Shown one piece after another: positions 1-9,200 of a DNA stretch of 64,000 bases. The DNA is from an uncultured Ruminococcus sp. (GTDB lineage Bacteria > Bacillota > Clostridia > Oscillospirales > Ruminococcaceae): the NCBI GenBank assembly GCA_910584195.1, contig CAJTYV010000005.1, forward strand, positions 1 to 64,000. Reading direction: 5' to 3'. A program made the translations under genes and the position numbers. The notes under the pieces were generated by a model. It did no database searches and was not told where the DNA came from. It was given only the letters and a program-made list of their open reading frames with translations. Every line of letters starts with the position of its first letter. Positions within the stretch are counted from its first letter, which is position 1.

Positions 1-11
1 CCATATCTATG

Positions 12-43
12 AAAAAAAGCCAAGCGTTTGCTTGACTTTTTCG
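12..43 (-). terminator. Intrinsic terminator, dispersed-sequence hairpin copy 1
   Basis: Stem AGTCAAGC/GCTTGGCT (read on the minus strand) with a 4-base loop, followed by a run of seven T. It lies downstream of the U32 operon. It also has T residues in the other direction, so it can work both ways. The same hairpin occurs at 48337-48369 after another gene. Confidence 0.7.
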
Positions 44-51
44 ACAGACTG

Positions 52-76
52 AGCTGCCCATAGGGCAGCTATTTTT
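52..76 (+). terminator. Hairpin with T-run
   Basis: Perfect 8-bp stem AGCTGCCC/GGGCAGCT with loop ATA, followed by ATTTTT on the plus strand. Possible terminator for a plus-strand gene left of the window. Bases 77-206 show no feature. Confidence 0.45.
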
Positions 77-206
77 ATTCCACAAAATTTTCGTTTTAAC
101 GGTAGTGATATTGCTTTGAAAAGATCGACGCCTTCTTTGATTTCTCTCAGGAAGGTTCGAGTCTCGCTATGGAGAATCTGATCGGCTGAAAATATACGCC
201 TGAAAT

Positions 207-1427
207 TTAGGCAATAGTTCCCTTTCGAATTACTGTACCTGCAGGAAAATTTATGCCGCATGTAAAAGAAAATTTCATCATTGCATGATTTGCAACATCT
301 ATTTGTTCACCGTTTTCGTTATAAATCTTGTCAAGAATCATAGTCACAGGTTTAACAGACGGAGACAGAAGTTCTACTTCATCACCTGCAAAGAAACGAT
401 TTCTTTGTGTGCAAAAAACCGTACCATTTTCGCATTTGTCTACAACAGCCACAATATCATAATTTCTGATATAGCCGCTGTTTTCGTAATATTGTGAGTT
501 ATCGGGAGTTCCGAAAAAAAATCCCTTGCAGTATTGCCTGTGGCTTACCTTGTAAACTTCATCTCGTATCCAGTCCGGGAGACTGAAATTATATGGCTCC
601 TTACAGTATTCGTCCACAGCCATGCGGTAAGCATTGGTTATGACAGTTACATAGTAAGCAGATTTTGCACGTCCCTCTATTTTCAGGCTTGTGACGCCTG
701 ATTCAGCGAGCTTGTCGATATGTTCTATCATGCACATATCCTTAGCGTTAAGAATATATGTACCATTTTCATCCTCATAAACGGGAAAATACTGTCCAGG
801 ACGCTTTTCTTCCATGAGATGGTATCCCCAGCGGCAGGGCTGGGCGCATTCGCCGCGATTGGCATCACGGTTTACAAGGTATTGTGAAAGCAGACAGCGT
901 CCTGAAAATGATACGCACATAGCGCCGTGTACGAAACATTCTATATCCATATCGGGATTGGTTTTTGCCCTTATCTCTGCAATCTCGTCAAAAGAAAGTT
1001 CTCTTGCGAGGACAATTCGCTTTGCTCCCAAATTATATAGTTCGCGGGCAGTCGCATAGTTTACTATTCCGGTTTGAGTGGAAATATGTATTTCCATATC
1101 GGGAGCATATTTTTTTATAAGCATCAAAAGACCGATGTCTGCGACTATAAGAGCATCAACTTCCGCTTCAACGGCTTCCTTTACGAATTTCTCGAAAAAA
1201 GGAAGCTCGTTGTTTCTTGGAAGTGTATTGCAGGTAAGGTAAACCTTAACATTTCTGCTGTGAGCGGTTCGTACTGCGTTTACAAGTTGTTCAAAATCAA
1301 AGTTCATAGGCGATGAACGCATTCCAAATTGCTTTCGTCCGAGATATACAGCATCTGCGCCGTAATTCAGAGCGGCAGCAAGGCGTTCTTCATCTCCGGC
1401 AGGAGCAAGAACTTCAAGCTTTTTCAT
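207..1427 (-). CDS. Peptidase U32 family protein (TrhP/RlhA-like RNA hydroxylation factor)
   Basis: 406 residues with the U32 signature region: VHGAMC at 166-171 and GECAQPC at 192-198. Cys171, Cys178, Cys194 and Cys232 are candidates for the Fe-S cluster ligands known in this family. Characterised relatives (TrhP, RlhA) are needed for prephenate-dependent hydroxylation of uridine in tRNA or cytidine in rRNA; the protease name is historical. Length is near the usual TrhP size. It is the last gene of a minus-strand operon, 11 bases after mltG, a common Firmicutes neighbour. Which RNA it modifies cannot be told from the sequence. Confidence 0.88.
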   Translation of the reverse strand: MKKLEVLAPAGDEERLAAALNYGADAVYLGRKQFGMRSSPMNFDFEQLVNAVRTAHSRNVKVYLTCNTLPRNNELPFFEKFVKEAVEAEVDALIVADIGLLMLIKKYAPDMEIHISTQTGIVNYATARELYNLGAKRIVLARELSFDEIAEIRAKTNPDMDIECFVHGAMCVSFSGRCLLSQYLVNRDANRGECAQPCRWGYHLMEEKRPGQYFPVYEDENGTYILNAKDMCMIEHIDKLAESGVTSLKIEGRAKSAYYVTVITNAYRMAVDEYCKEPYNFSLPDWIRDEVYKVSHRQYCKGFFFGTPDNSQYYENSGYIRNYDIVAVVDKCENGTVFCTQRNRFFAGDEVELLSPSVKPVTMILDKIYNENGEQIDVANHAMMKFSFTCGINFPAGTVIRKGTIA

Positions 1428-1438
1428 GTTTCGTCTCC

Positions 1439-2830
1439 TTATTCATTATCGTCAGCGTTATCAATATAGTATTGTTCTATTTCATTCTGTTTCTGCTCAT
1501 GTTCATCAAGAGTTTCAGAGAAGAAAGTTTCGTTGGTTTTTATGTTGGCTATGAAGTAGTAATAACCTGTTTTCTTATTGGTGAGTACAGCGTCAATAGC
1601 CTCGATACCGGGATTGCATATAGCTCCGGGAGGAAGACCGGGACTTTTATAGGTATCATAAGCATCTATGAGAGTCTCATTAAGGTATTCGATATTTGGA
1701 CGTATAACATTTTTAGAGTAGTTGGATGTAGGGTCAGACTGAAGAAGCGGGAATTCGTCCGAATTATTCAGACGGTTTCTGAATACGGATGCAACATCGT
1801 TCATAACGTCAGCAGTTGCCGCTTCTTTTTGAACAATGGACGCAAGAGTGATAAGCTCGTCAAGATTCATGTTAAGTTCTTCCATGCGTTCATAGCGTGT
1901 AGCGTAGTTCTTTTTGCCGACTGAAAACTCGCCGTTCATTTTTGTGTCAAAATTGTAGTAAATCTTTTGGCAGACTTCTTCCGGTTTGCTGTTTTCGTAA
2001 AAGAAATAGGTATCGGGGAATAAATAACCTTCCATTTTTTCAAATTTCAAAGAGGTGTCAATAGGAAGTCTGTCCTCAAATTCAATGCCAAAGCCTCCTG
2101 CATTGAAGTAGAAAATAAACTCTTCAGCATCGCAGATGTGATTTTTTTCAAGAATATTGGCTGCATCAATGAGAGTTGTACCTTCGGGGAAGGTTACCTG
2201 AATGGATTCGCCCATTTCCTCCGTGGGAACTTTGGTAAGTTCGTCTATTATTGTTTCATACGGCATATTTGGACGTACAAAATGCTCGCCCGAAACGTAT
2301 GCCATTTCTTTGTTGCGTAATTGCGCAAAAAGTTTGAAAGCGTCCGATGACTTGATAATATTGTCCTCAAGAAGCATGAGAGCAACTTCTTCAGTAGTTG
2401 CGCCGTCAGGGATAACGATAACATGAGTTTCTTCACTTTTTCCGATTCCCAGCATGTCCTTGCCGAAACTGATAATAACTAACGATGAAATGATTGAGAT
2501 ACCAAAAATAAGCGTTACCAGGATAAGTACTCCCGGAAGACGGTTTGATTTTCTCTTCTTTTTCTTCTTCTTTTTCTTTTTCGGCGAGGAAGTACGTTCT
2601 ATTGGGCGGTCGCCCTGTGTGCCGGGTCTTGACCGTGACTGCATCGCTTCTGAACGTTCTTCGGGAATATCTGTTATTTGAGGTTCTTCATTTTTTTCAT
2701 GATATTCGGTTTTTTGCGGAATTTCTTCATGAGTTTCAAGTTCCTTATAAGAAAATTCCTTTTCGGATTCAGCGTCATTGTTGGCAATATCGTTAAGAAT
2801 ATCATTGATAATATCGTTGTTGTCACTCAT
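1439..2830 (-). CDS. mltG: Endolytic murein transglycosylase MltG (YceG-like)
   Basis: 463 residues. An acidic cytoplasmic tail of about 80 residues is followed by a run of lysines at 84-92, one membrane segment at about 98-121, then the extracellular YceG domain. The catalytic glutamate is E336 in SIVQKEAA, and FPDTY at 271-275 is also typical. The enzyme cuts nascent peptidoglycan strands and is thought to set glycan length. The long charged N-terminal tail is bigger than in the Escherichia coli enzyme but is common in Firmicutes. The start overlaps the preceding cyclo-ligase gene by 8 bases, implying translational coupling. Confidence 0.92.
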   Translation of the reverse strand: MSDNNDIINDILNDIANNDAESEKEFSYKELETHEEIPQKTEYHEKNEEPQITDIPEERSEAMQSRSRPGTQGDRPIERTSSPKKKKKKKKKRKSNRLPGVLILVTLIFGISIISSLVIISFGKDMLGIGKSEETHVIVIPDGATTEEVALMLLEDNIIKSSDAFKLFAQLRNKEMAYVSGEHFVRPNMPYETIIDELTKVPTEEMGESIQVTFPEGTTLIDAANILEKNHICDAEEFIFYFNAGGFGIEFEDRLPIDTSLKFEKMEGYLFPDTYFFYENSKPEEVCQKIYYNFDTKMNGEFSVGKKNYATRYERMEELNMNLDELITLASIVQKEAATADVMNDVASVFRNRLNNSDEFPLLQSDPTSNYSKNVIRPNIEYLNETLIDAYDTYKSPGLPPGAICNPGIEAIDAVLTNKKTGYYYFIANIKTNETFFSETLDEHEQKQNEIEQYYIDNADDNE

Positions 2831-3380
2831 TGCAAAGCACCATCCTTTCTTCTGTTACAATAGCTTTTATTTTTATGTCGTGTTCCATAGCAGGAAGTTC
2901 ATTGGTTATACACATTTCATAGGCAATGCCGATAGTGTACAGATCAGGGTATTTTGACAAAAATCGGTCATAGTAGCCTCCGCCGTAACCTATTCTTCTT
3001 CCGTCCTCAGTAAAAGCAAGTCCCGGCACAAGACATACCGTTTTATCAGTAATTATCGGTATTTCAGCAATATCTCCGGCAGGTTCGGAAATTCCGAATT
3101 TACCTATATGCAATTCTTTAGTAGAGTTTACTTTAAAAAAAGTCATTTCACCGTTTTCGCTGCACTTCGGATAAGCTGCCGAAATGTTCTTTTCAAGAAT
3201 AATGGAGGCGATGAGCCATGTTGAAGGCTCTGAACCGTATGAGGCAAAAAGAAGTACGGTGTCTGCTTGGTTTATCCGAGGAATTTCATTCAGTTTTTCG
3301 GTAATGCGCAGATCCGCTTCTTGGCAGGATGCCTTTTTGCGGATATTAAAAAAGTGTTTCCTGAGTTCTTTTTTTGTCAT
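2823..3380 (-). CDS. 5-formyltetrahydrofolate cyclo-ligase
   Basis: 185 residues, full family length. The C-terminal signature GYGGGYYDRFL (about 129-139) binds the nucleotide/folate, and the N-terminal basic helix MTKKELRKHF is typical. It converts 5-formyl-THF to 5,10-methenyl-THF using ATP, returning stored folate to the one-carbon pool. The gene sits in one operon with thyX, whose reaction consumes methylene-THF, so a folate theme is plausible. It starts 14 bases after the DJ-1 gene and overlaps mltG by 8 bases. Confidence 0.92.
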   Translation of the reverse strand: MTKKELRKHFFNIRKKASCQEADLRITEKLNEIPRINQADTVLLFASYGSEPSTWLIASIILEKNISAAYPKCSENGEMTFFKVNSTKELHIGKFGISEPAGDIAEIPIITDKTVCLVPGLAFTEDGRRIGYGGGYYDRFLSKYPDLYTIGIAYEMCITNELPAMEHDIKIKAIVTEERMVLCNE

Positions 3381-3394
3381 TTGCGTAACCTGTC

Positions 3395-3937
3395 TCAGCC
3401 GCAGAGAACAGCTTTGAATTGTCTGTCTCTCTCTGCTTTTGAAACCGCTTTTTCAACAAGAGTAAGTGCAAATTGCATTGCAGCTCCTGCTCCTCTTGCG
3501 GTGATTATGTTTCCATCAACAGCAACTGCTTCGCTGCCTATCTTCGCACCCTTAAGCTGCGCTTCAAATCCCGTATAGCATACGGCATTTCTTCCATTCA
3601 GCAGACCTTTGTGACCTAAAATGGAAGGAGCAGCACAAATAGCTCCGATAGTTATATTTTTTTCCATACAGAAGTCGATAGCCGCTTGAACAAATTCGGA
3701 TTTTTCAAGGTTCAGCGTACCGGGCATACCGCCCGGAAGAACTATCATTTCAAGTTCATCTGTAAGGGGAGCTTCCTGAGCAATTGTGTCGGTAACAACA
3801 GGAATACCGTGAGAACTTACGATAAGATTATCGCCTATTCCAACAGTTACTACTTTTTTTTCGGCTCGTCTGAGCATATCGATCGGCGTTATAGCCTCTG
3901 TTTCTTCGAATCCTTGCGCAAGGTAAACGTATATCAT
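3395..3937 (-). CDS. DJ-1/PfpI family protein
   Basis: 180 residues in the DJ-1 fold. The nucleophile-elbow cysteine is C101 in GAICAAPS, and the partner acidic residue lies in GFEETEA (9-15). Family members act as glyoxalase III or protein/nucleotide deglycase, or as redox-sensitive chaperones; the exact activity here is not shown by sequence. It lies in the thyX-to-U32 operon between the DUF2156 and cyclo-ligase genes, with gaps of 15 and 14 bases. Confidence 0.88.
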   Translation of the reverse strand: MIYVYLAQGFEETEAITPIDMLRRAEKKVVTVGIGDNLIVSSHGIPVVTDTIAQEAPLTDELEMIVLPGGMPGTLNLEKSEFVQAAIDFCMEKNITIGAICAAPSILGHKGLLNGRNAVCYTGFEAQLKGAKIGSEAVAVDGNIITARGAGAAMQFALTLVEKAVSKAERDRQFKAVLCG

Positions 3938-3952
3938 TATATTTTTATCCTT

Positions 3953-4846
3953 TCATTTAAATTTGACAATATATTTATTTAGAAGAAAAGCAGGATGATA
4001 GGAAAGCTTTGATTTGCGAAGTCCTTCTATGCCGAGATCTTCCTCACGGTTTATATATTCAAAGCCGTTTGTGCAGGCTTTCACGAAATTATTGCAAATG
4101 CCTGTGTAGATTCCTTCATAATGTCTGTCAGCCTTTTCTATATGAACGCAGAAAGTATTTGAATTAAGTCTTTCGCCCAGTGTTACGGCTGCAATTTCTC
4201 CTTCTATACGTATAATTACGCCTTTTAAATCAAGCTCGTAAAAGTTGCTGAAATATGTGTTCACAGCATATTGTTCCGCAACGGCGGAATGTTCTGTTCC
4301 GTAAGGATATTTGTTGTTGTATTCATTGGTTATGAATCTTATGCAGTTATCGAAGTCTTTTTCTGATATGAAAGAAATTTCGCTGTCGAGTCTATTAAAT
4401 TTTGTAAGATGATTGCGTTTTTGATGAAATTTTTTCCCCTTAAGTTCAGCAAGGTCGCTGCGTCTGTAAATATAATCGCAGCCATCACGGTCAAGTTCTT
4501 TGGTGAAGCTGCCGCGAAAAAGTTCGTCAAACATTTTAAGAGAGTTATTAGTGACTCCGCACAGTTGTAAAGGAAATCCCATATTGTTGCTGAACCGTTT
4601 CATTTCTTGAATGACGTCACGATAATCGCCTTTTCCGGAGGGAAGAATAAAAGTTGGTATTCCATCTTCTGTGCCAAATGCACATACAATATAAAAATCC
4701 TTATAGAAACAGATTTTTGAATCCGCAAGCCGACACCACGCCAAATTATTGGCAAATGAATATTCACATCCCATAAAATCCGAGTATTGCAGAGCCGTAT
4801 TGACTTTATCTCTGTCTTGCAGAGTGATTCGTTTGAATTCAAGCAT
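3953..4846 (-). CDS. DUF2156 (LPG synthase C-terminal-like) protein
   Basis: 297 soluble residues resembling the GNAT-fold catalytic half of phosphatidylglycerol lysyltransferases (COG4866 type), without the membrane half. The segment KKFHQKRNHLTKF and the C-terminal NREEDLGIEGLRKSKLSY are characteristic. Such stand-alone proteins are presumed to use an aminoacyl-tRNA or acyl donor, but no substrate is established. The start overlaps thyX by 8 bases, so it is probably translated with it. Confidence 0.82.
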   Translation of the reverse strand: MLEFKRITLQDRDKVNTALQYSDFMGCEYSFANNLAWCRLADSKICFYKDFYIVCAFGTEDGIPTFILPSGKGDYRDVIQEMKRFSNNMGFPLQLCGVTNNSLKMFDELFRGSFTKELDRDGCDYIYRRSDLAELKGKKFHQKRNHLTKFNRLDSEISFISEKDFDNCIRFITNEYNNKYPYGTEHSAVAEQYAVNTYFSNFYELDLKGVIIRIEGEIAAVTLGERLNSNTFCVHIEKADRHYEGIYTGICNNFVKACTNGFEYINREEDLGIEGLRKSKLSYHPAFLLNKYIVKFK

Positions 4847-5621
4847 TTGTTGAACCTTTTATAAATTCTGAAAAATACTTTTTAACTTCAGAAGATTTTC
4901 CACAGCTCATTTTTCCTTCTGGACATTTTCCTGAGGATACACAAGAGGGTCCGGCATACTTGAAAATATGAGGAGCTTCCTGCAAACAGAGTTTCAGCAT
5001 TTCGTTTGCAACAGTTCTGATTTCCCATTGAGCTCGGTTGCAGCAGCGGTGACGGAAAAAATTGAACAGCGAACGTACATTCATAGTAACGACTATTTTC
5101 GTTTCACATGCGTTAGGCAAAATAAAACGTGCATCTTCGTTGGCAAGTTTACGTGCTTTTGAGGTTGCTGTTTTTTCGTCCATACCCTCAGAAATAAAAC
5201 GTCTTTTATGGGAGTCGGTGAGTATATCTGCGATTTTGGAGTAGCTTTCGCTTATTTCATTTATTACGCGGCAGAATTCGGCTTTTGCTTCAGGTTCGAC
5301 TTCTATTTCAGGCGGTGTTATAAATTCAAAGCTATTTTCATTAACATATCGCTGACTTTTTTGAGAATATGAAGCTATCCTGTGTCTTACAAGCTGATGT
5401 GAACATGCGCGTGATATTCCTTCGATACCGAAAGTAAAACTGACATGTTCCATAACGCTTTCATGACCGATGGACACCAGCATATCAATGAAGCTTTCAG
5501 TTTTTTCTTCTGTAAGTCCGTCCTTGAGAGAACCTATGCCACTGTTTGAATAGCAAAGTTTTGCAGCTGTGGCAGCAATTTTTTCCGGATCCGGCGTATG
5601 CGCTAAAAGTGTAACTTTCAT
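4839..5621 (-). CDS. thyX: FAD-dependent thymidylate synthase ThyX
   Basis: 260 residues. The ThyX motif RHRxxSxxxxSxRY is complete at 79-92 (RHRIASYSQKSQRY). The enzyme makes dTMP from dUMP with methylene-THF and reduced flavin, leaving THF rather than DHF. No thyA is seen in the window. It is the first gene of the minus-strand operon that ends with the U32 gene. The C-terminal part holds several cysteines (CVSSGKCPEGKMSC) of unknown meaning. Confidence 0.94.
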   Translation of the reverse strand: MKVTLLAHTPDPEKIAATAAKLCYSNSGIGSLKDGLTEEKTESFIDMLVSIGHESVMEHVSFTFGIEGISRACSHQLVRHRIASYSQKSQRYVNENSFEFITPPEIEVEPEAKAEFCRVINEISESYSKIADILTDSHKRRFISEGMDEKTATSKARKLANEDARFILPNACETKIVVTMNVRSLFNFFRHRCCNRAQWEIRTVANEMLKLCLQEAPHIFKYAGPSCVSSGKCPEGKMSCGKSSEVKKYFSEFIKGSTNA

Positions 5622-6109
5622 AAATGTATCCTCGCAATTTTTGAACTCAATAATGAATATATCAAAACATATATTATTATTTTATCATTTTTTCCTTTTA
5701 TAGTCAAGTGAAATTTATGAAATTTTAATTTCAAAAGAGTTTACCGTTAAAATGCACAGGAAATTAGATGATTAATGAAAAAAGTCTGAACAGTAAATGA
5801 CAGAAAATAATGAAAATTATTTCAGCGCTTATTGTAATTTTGAATGTTATGTTGCAGGTTTTTTTGGAGATTTGTAACTTATACGGCTCAACATAGACGT
5901 TTACAACATAGAGGTTATAAGATGTCAGAGAATTAGAAAGAGTAAAAAGAGTTTTCGAATTGGATAGGTGACAAAATGTTATTGGAGGAATTAGGGTGAT
6001 TGAAATTATAAAAGTGAATATATTCAAAACAAAAATTGTGCAGTATTTTTTTCTAAAAGCCTTGTCAAATGCGTATAAAGGGCGTATAATATATACAGGA
6101 GGCGGGAAC
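5622..6109. other. Intergenic region, AT-rich, no gene recognised
   Basis: About 490 bases between divergent thyX and the hicA remnant. A 115-codon open frame on the minus strand (5764-6111) has no ribosome binding site or recognisable family and starts inside the hicA leader, so I do not accept it. I looked for a hicB antitoxin in all plus frames and found none. The thyX promoter must lie at the left end, but no confident -35/-10 pair was found. Confidence 0.5.
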
Positions 6110-6267
6110 ATGAAGCATAGAAATTTAATTAAACTTCTCGAAAAAACGGCTGCTATTTAAAACGTGACGGTGCAAATCACGATATATATACCAACGGTGT
6201 GAAAAATGAACCAATCCCACGTCACAGGGAAATTAATGAAAAGCTTGCATAAGCAATCATTTGTTAG
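6110..6267 (+). pseudogene. hicA: hicA toxin pseudogene
   Basis: Begins MKHRNLIKLLEK behind a good site (AGGAGG, 6097-6102). After a run of A at 6141-6146 the frame must change to continue NGCYLKRDGANHDIYTNG and EPIPRHREINEKLA, the HicA mRNA-interferase core with its active-site histidine (GANHDIY). One A appears to be missing. A second lesion turns the following lysine codon into TAA (6250-6252), after which AII still reads. HicA is the RNA-cleaving toxin of HicAB modules. No hicB partner is present, so this is an inactivated orphan. Confidence 0.85.
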
Positions 6268-6500
6268 CGATTATCGCTGATTTACAATACTTACAGGACG
6301 AAAAACAGAGAAAAAAGCTAATCAGCGAGGAGAAAATTTAAGACTATTTTAAGAATTGATTTAAGTGATTTTTCAGACATTAATGCTATAATAGACATTG
6401 GAAGTCGGAAAGAAAAAATTTTTAGTCTAATGATATTTTGTCAGCCGTATAAAAAATTTGTTATTTTCCGATTGCCTAATAAATTTAACGGAGGTCAATT

Positions 6501-7415
6501 ATGCGTGAAATTGTTCTGAAGACAACAAAACTCACAAAAAGGTACAGATCGTTTACTGCTCTTGATAACGCCGATATGACCGTATACAGCGGAGATATTT
6601 ACGGACTTGTCGGCAGGAACGGCGCAGGAAAAACAACTATAATGAAAATTCTTGTAGGTCTGACCGAAAAAACGTCAGGGGAATTTGAGATGTTCTCAAA
6701 AAAGGGTTCTGACGTACAAAAAGAAAAAAGACGAATTGGCTGTCTTATTGAAAATCCTGCTTTTTTCGGTGGAATGACGGCATTTCAAAACCTGAAATAC
6801 TATGCCCTTCAAAAGGGGATAACCGACATGGAACAAATTGGCGAAGCGCTTTCACTGGTAGGATTGACAGAAGCTAAGAATAAGAAATTCCGTAAATTTT
6901 CGCTTGGAATGAAGCAGCGTCTCGGAATTGCATTTGCATTGCTGGACAATCCTGATTTAATAATACTTGACGAGCCGATCAATGGACTTGATCCAATAGG
7001 AATAAGCGAACTTCGGGAGACTTTCAGAAAACTTAATACAGAGCGGGGGATAACGTTTATAATTTCAAGTCATATACTTTCAGAGCTTTATCTTTCGGCA
7101 AACAGATTTCTTTTTATTGATAATGGCAGGGTTCTTAAAGAGATGACAAAGGCAGAGCTTGACCTTGAATGTATGCGCTGTATAGCGGTTAAAGCGGACG
7201 ATATAAAGCATGCCGCAGCCGTTATTGAAAAAGAAATGGGAATAACGGATTACAAGGTAATTGACAGCGGCGAACTTCGTATATACGATAATGAGGCAGA
7301 ACCTGAAAAGCTAAATAGACTGCTTATAAAAAACGATGTCAGCGTAAAGTCAATATTTGAAACCGGAATTACACTGGAGGATTATTTTAAATCGCTTGTT
7401 GGGGAGGAAAAGTAA
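6501..7415 (+). CDS. ABC transporter ATP-binding protein (BcrA/lantibiotic-immunity type)
   Basis: 304 residues. Walker A GRNGAGKTT at 38-46, a signature region with FSLGMKQRLGIAFALLDNP, Walker B LIILDEP, and a C-terminal accessory region typical of bacitracin/lantibiotic exporters. It energises the permease encoded immediately downstream (stop and start adjacent). Ribosome site GGAGG at 6491-6495. The cluster with a sensor kinase suggests peptide-antibiotic sensing and efflux, but the substrate is unknown. Confidence 0.88.
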   Translation: MREIVLKTTKLTKRYRSFTALDNADMTVYSGDIYGLVGRNGAGKTTIMKILVGLTEKTSGEFEMFSKKGSDVQKEKRRIGCLIENPAFFGGMTAFQNLKYYALQKGITDMEQIGEALSLVGLTEAKNKKFRKFSLGMKQRLGIAFALLDNPDLIILDEPINGLDPIGISELRETFRKLNTERGITFIISSHILSELYLSANRFLFIDNGRVLKEMTKAELDLECMRCIAVKADDIKHAAAVIEKEMGITDYKVIDSGELRIYDNEAEPEKLNRLLIKNDVSVKSIFETGITLEDYFKSLVGEEK

Positions 7416-8267
7416 ATGTTTAATATGATAAAAGCGGATTCGTATCGAATCACAAAAAGTATCGCGTTTTACATTGCAGCAGCGATAATATTTGCGCTTG
7501 CGGCTGTGAGCATTTATCTTGTAAGTCCGGGAACTATCGGACAGGCAAATATAGGAGATATAAGTACCGCTCAGTATTCTCAGGAAACGCCATTGGATGA
7601 TATAAGCTTTGAAGAAATGCAGGATCTTACCCCTAAAGATATGCGTAAAATCATGCTCGAAACAGAGAATTATGAACTTGACAGAGAAATTCTTGCTATG
7701 AATATGAATCTTTACTACTGCTTTATTTTTATAGCTGCTCTGATAATTACTGTGGATTTTTCTTCAGGAAGCGCCAAAAATACTCTTTCATCAGCAATAA
7801 GCAGAAATAAATACTTTATTTCAAAAACTGCGATAGTTTTCGGAATTTGTATATTTTTGTTTTTTCTGAATACCTATGTTGTATATTTCGGAAATATGAT
7901 TTTCAACAGCGGAAAAGTATCATCTGATTTATGGACTGTCACAAAAGTTAGCCTGCTTCAGTTGCCGCCTATGCTTGCTCTCATGAGCATACTTACAGGA
8001 ATTGCGTTTGCCGTCAGGAAAACTGCAGTGTATAATATGATAACGATTCCGCTTGTAATGGTCTTTCAGCTTATTCTTGGTGTATTGATTAAAATTTTCG
8101 ATTTGAAAAGTAAAATTGCTGATTTTGAACTTCAGATCATGATAGGAAAACTTTCGGCAGATCCATCAGATAAATATATCATACAAAGTTGTATTGTATG
8201 CACCGTAATAATTATTGCATTTTTAAGTTTAGGATATGCTTCGTTCAGAAAGTCTGAAATAAAATAA
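7416..8267 (+). CDS. ABC-2 type permease subunit
   Basis: 283 residues with about six hydrophobic segments: one near 17-38, a long extracellular loop up to about 95, then helices near 98-118, 140-160, 185-205, 215-235 and 255-275. This is the layout of BcrB/MutE-like permeases. It starts directly after the ATPase stop, with GGGGAGG just before the ATG. Together they would form a small exporter or immunity transporter. Confidence 0.82.
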   Translation: MFNMIKADSYRITKSIAFYIAAAIIFALAAVSIYLVSPGTIGQANIGDISTAQYSQETPLDDISFEEMQDLTPKDMRKIMLETENYELDREILAMNMNLYYCFIFIAALIITVDFSSGSAKNTLSSAISRNKYFISKTAIVFGICIFLFFLNTYVVYFGNMIFNSGKVSSDLWTVTKVSLLQLPPMLALMSILTGIAFAVRKTAVYNMITIPLVMVFQLILGVLIKIFDLKSKIADFELQIMIGKLSADPSDKYIIQSCIVCTVIIIAFLSLGYASFRKSEIK

Positions 8268-8284
8268 TCAGGAGGGAACAGTTT

Positions 8285-9184
8285 ATGACAGTATTATTTG
8301 TAATTACAGGAATAGTATTTGTCATATTGCTGTTCCTTTTGATTCTGCAAAGGTTTGAAATAAGATATATTTCGAATCAGCTTGACGAGATACTTTCACA
8401 TGAATCCAATGAAATTGTACATTCTAAAAATGGCAGTATATCAGGCAGTTTCATAAACAGAATAAATGAACTTTTAAAGAAAATGCGCCGTAATCAAATA
8501 CAGTACAATAAAAAAAGCCATGAGCTTGAGCAGATGATAACTAATATTTCTCACGATCTGCGAACTCCGCTTACCTCTGCAATGGGATATATAAATATCA
8601 TTCTTAATTCAGACATGACTGACAGCGAAAAAGAAAAACAGCTTGGCATTGTTGAAAAACGTCTGATGCGTTTAGAAGAACTGATAAATTCTTTTTTTGA
8701 ATTTTCAAAAATAATTTCTCAGGAACGTCCTCCTGAACTTGAACAGCTTAATATTGTAGATTCCCTGCAAAATTCCATTGTAAATTATTATGACGACTAT
8801 TGTGCTGTAAACCGTGAAATAAGATTGAAATGTGATATAGCGAAACTAATGATATATTCAAATAAGATAATGCTCACACGCATTTTTGATAACCTTATCG
8901 GAAACGCTTATAAACACGGTACGGGAATTCTTGACGTATCGGTCAATGAGGATGAAAATATAAGAATCTGTTTTAAGAACGAGTCTATTGACATAAATAT
9001 TGATACAGAGCGTATATTTGACGAATTTTATTCAACCGATATTTCGAGAACAAGAGGCAACACAGGTCTTGGACTTGCAATTGCCAAACAATTTACACGA
9101 ATGCTTAACGGTAATATTTACGCAGTTTGTGAGAATGGATTCTTTTCTGTTACAGTTGAGTTTCCAAAACACAGGATAATATGA
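8285..9184 (+). CDS. Sensor histidine kinase, single membrane segment
   Basis: 299 residues: one N-terminal membrane helix (about 2-22), a short linker, the dimerisation box with phosphorylated His90 (NISHDLRTP), and a HATPase domain with NLIGNAYKHG and GNTGLGLAIA. There is no large sensory loop, as in the intramembrane-sensing kinases that work with ABC exporters. It lies 17 bases after the permease gene (site GGAGGG). Normally such operons begin with a response regulator; none is found here or in the 230 bases before the ATPase gene. Confidence 0.9.
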   Translation: MTVLFVITGIVFVILLFLLILQRFEIRYISNQLDEILSHESNEIVHSKNGSISGSFINRINELLKKMRRNQIQYNKKSHELEQMITNISHDLRTPLTSAMGYINIILNSDMTDSEKEKQLGIVEKRLMRLEELINSFFEFSKIISQERPPELEQLNIVDSLQNSIVNYYDDYCAVNREIRLKCDIAKLMIYSNKIMLTRIFDNLIGNAYKHGTGILDVSVNEDENIRICFKNESIDINIDTERIFDEFYSTDISRTRGNTGLGLAIAKQFTRMLNGNIYAVCENGFFSVTVEFPKHRII

Positions 9185-9200
9185 GGAGTTAAACAGATCT

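Noticed and set aside
7-261. 84-codon open frame on the minus strand at the window edge
   Set aside because: Overlaps the end of the U32 gene in another frame and crosses both hairpins; no homology recognised.
2540-2585. Pyrimidine-rich tract, considered as a polypurine structural element
   Set aside because: It simply encodes the poly-lysine segment of MltG before its membrane helix.
5764-6111. 115-codon open frame on the minus strand
   Set aside because: No ribosome site, no known family, AT-driven composition, and it begins inside the hicA leader.
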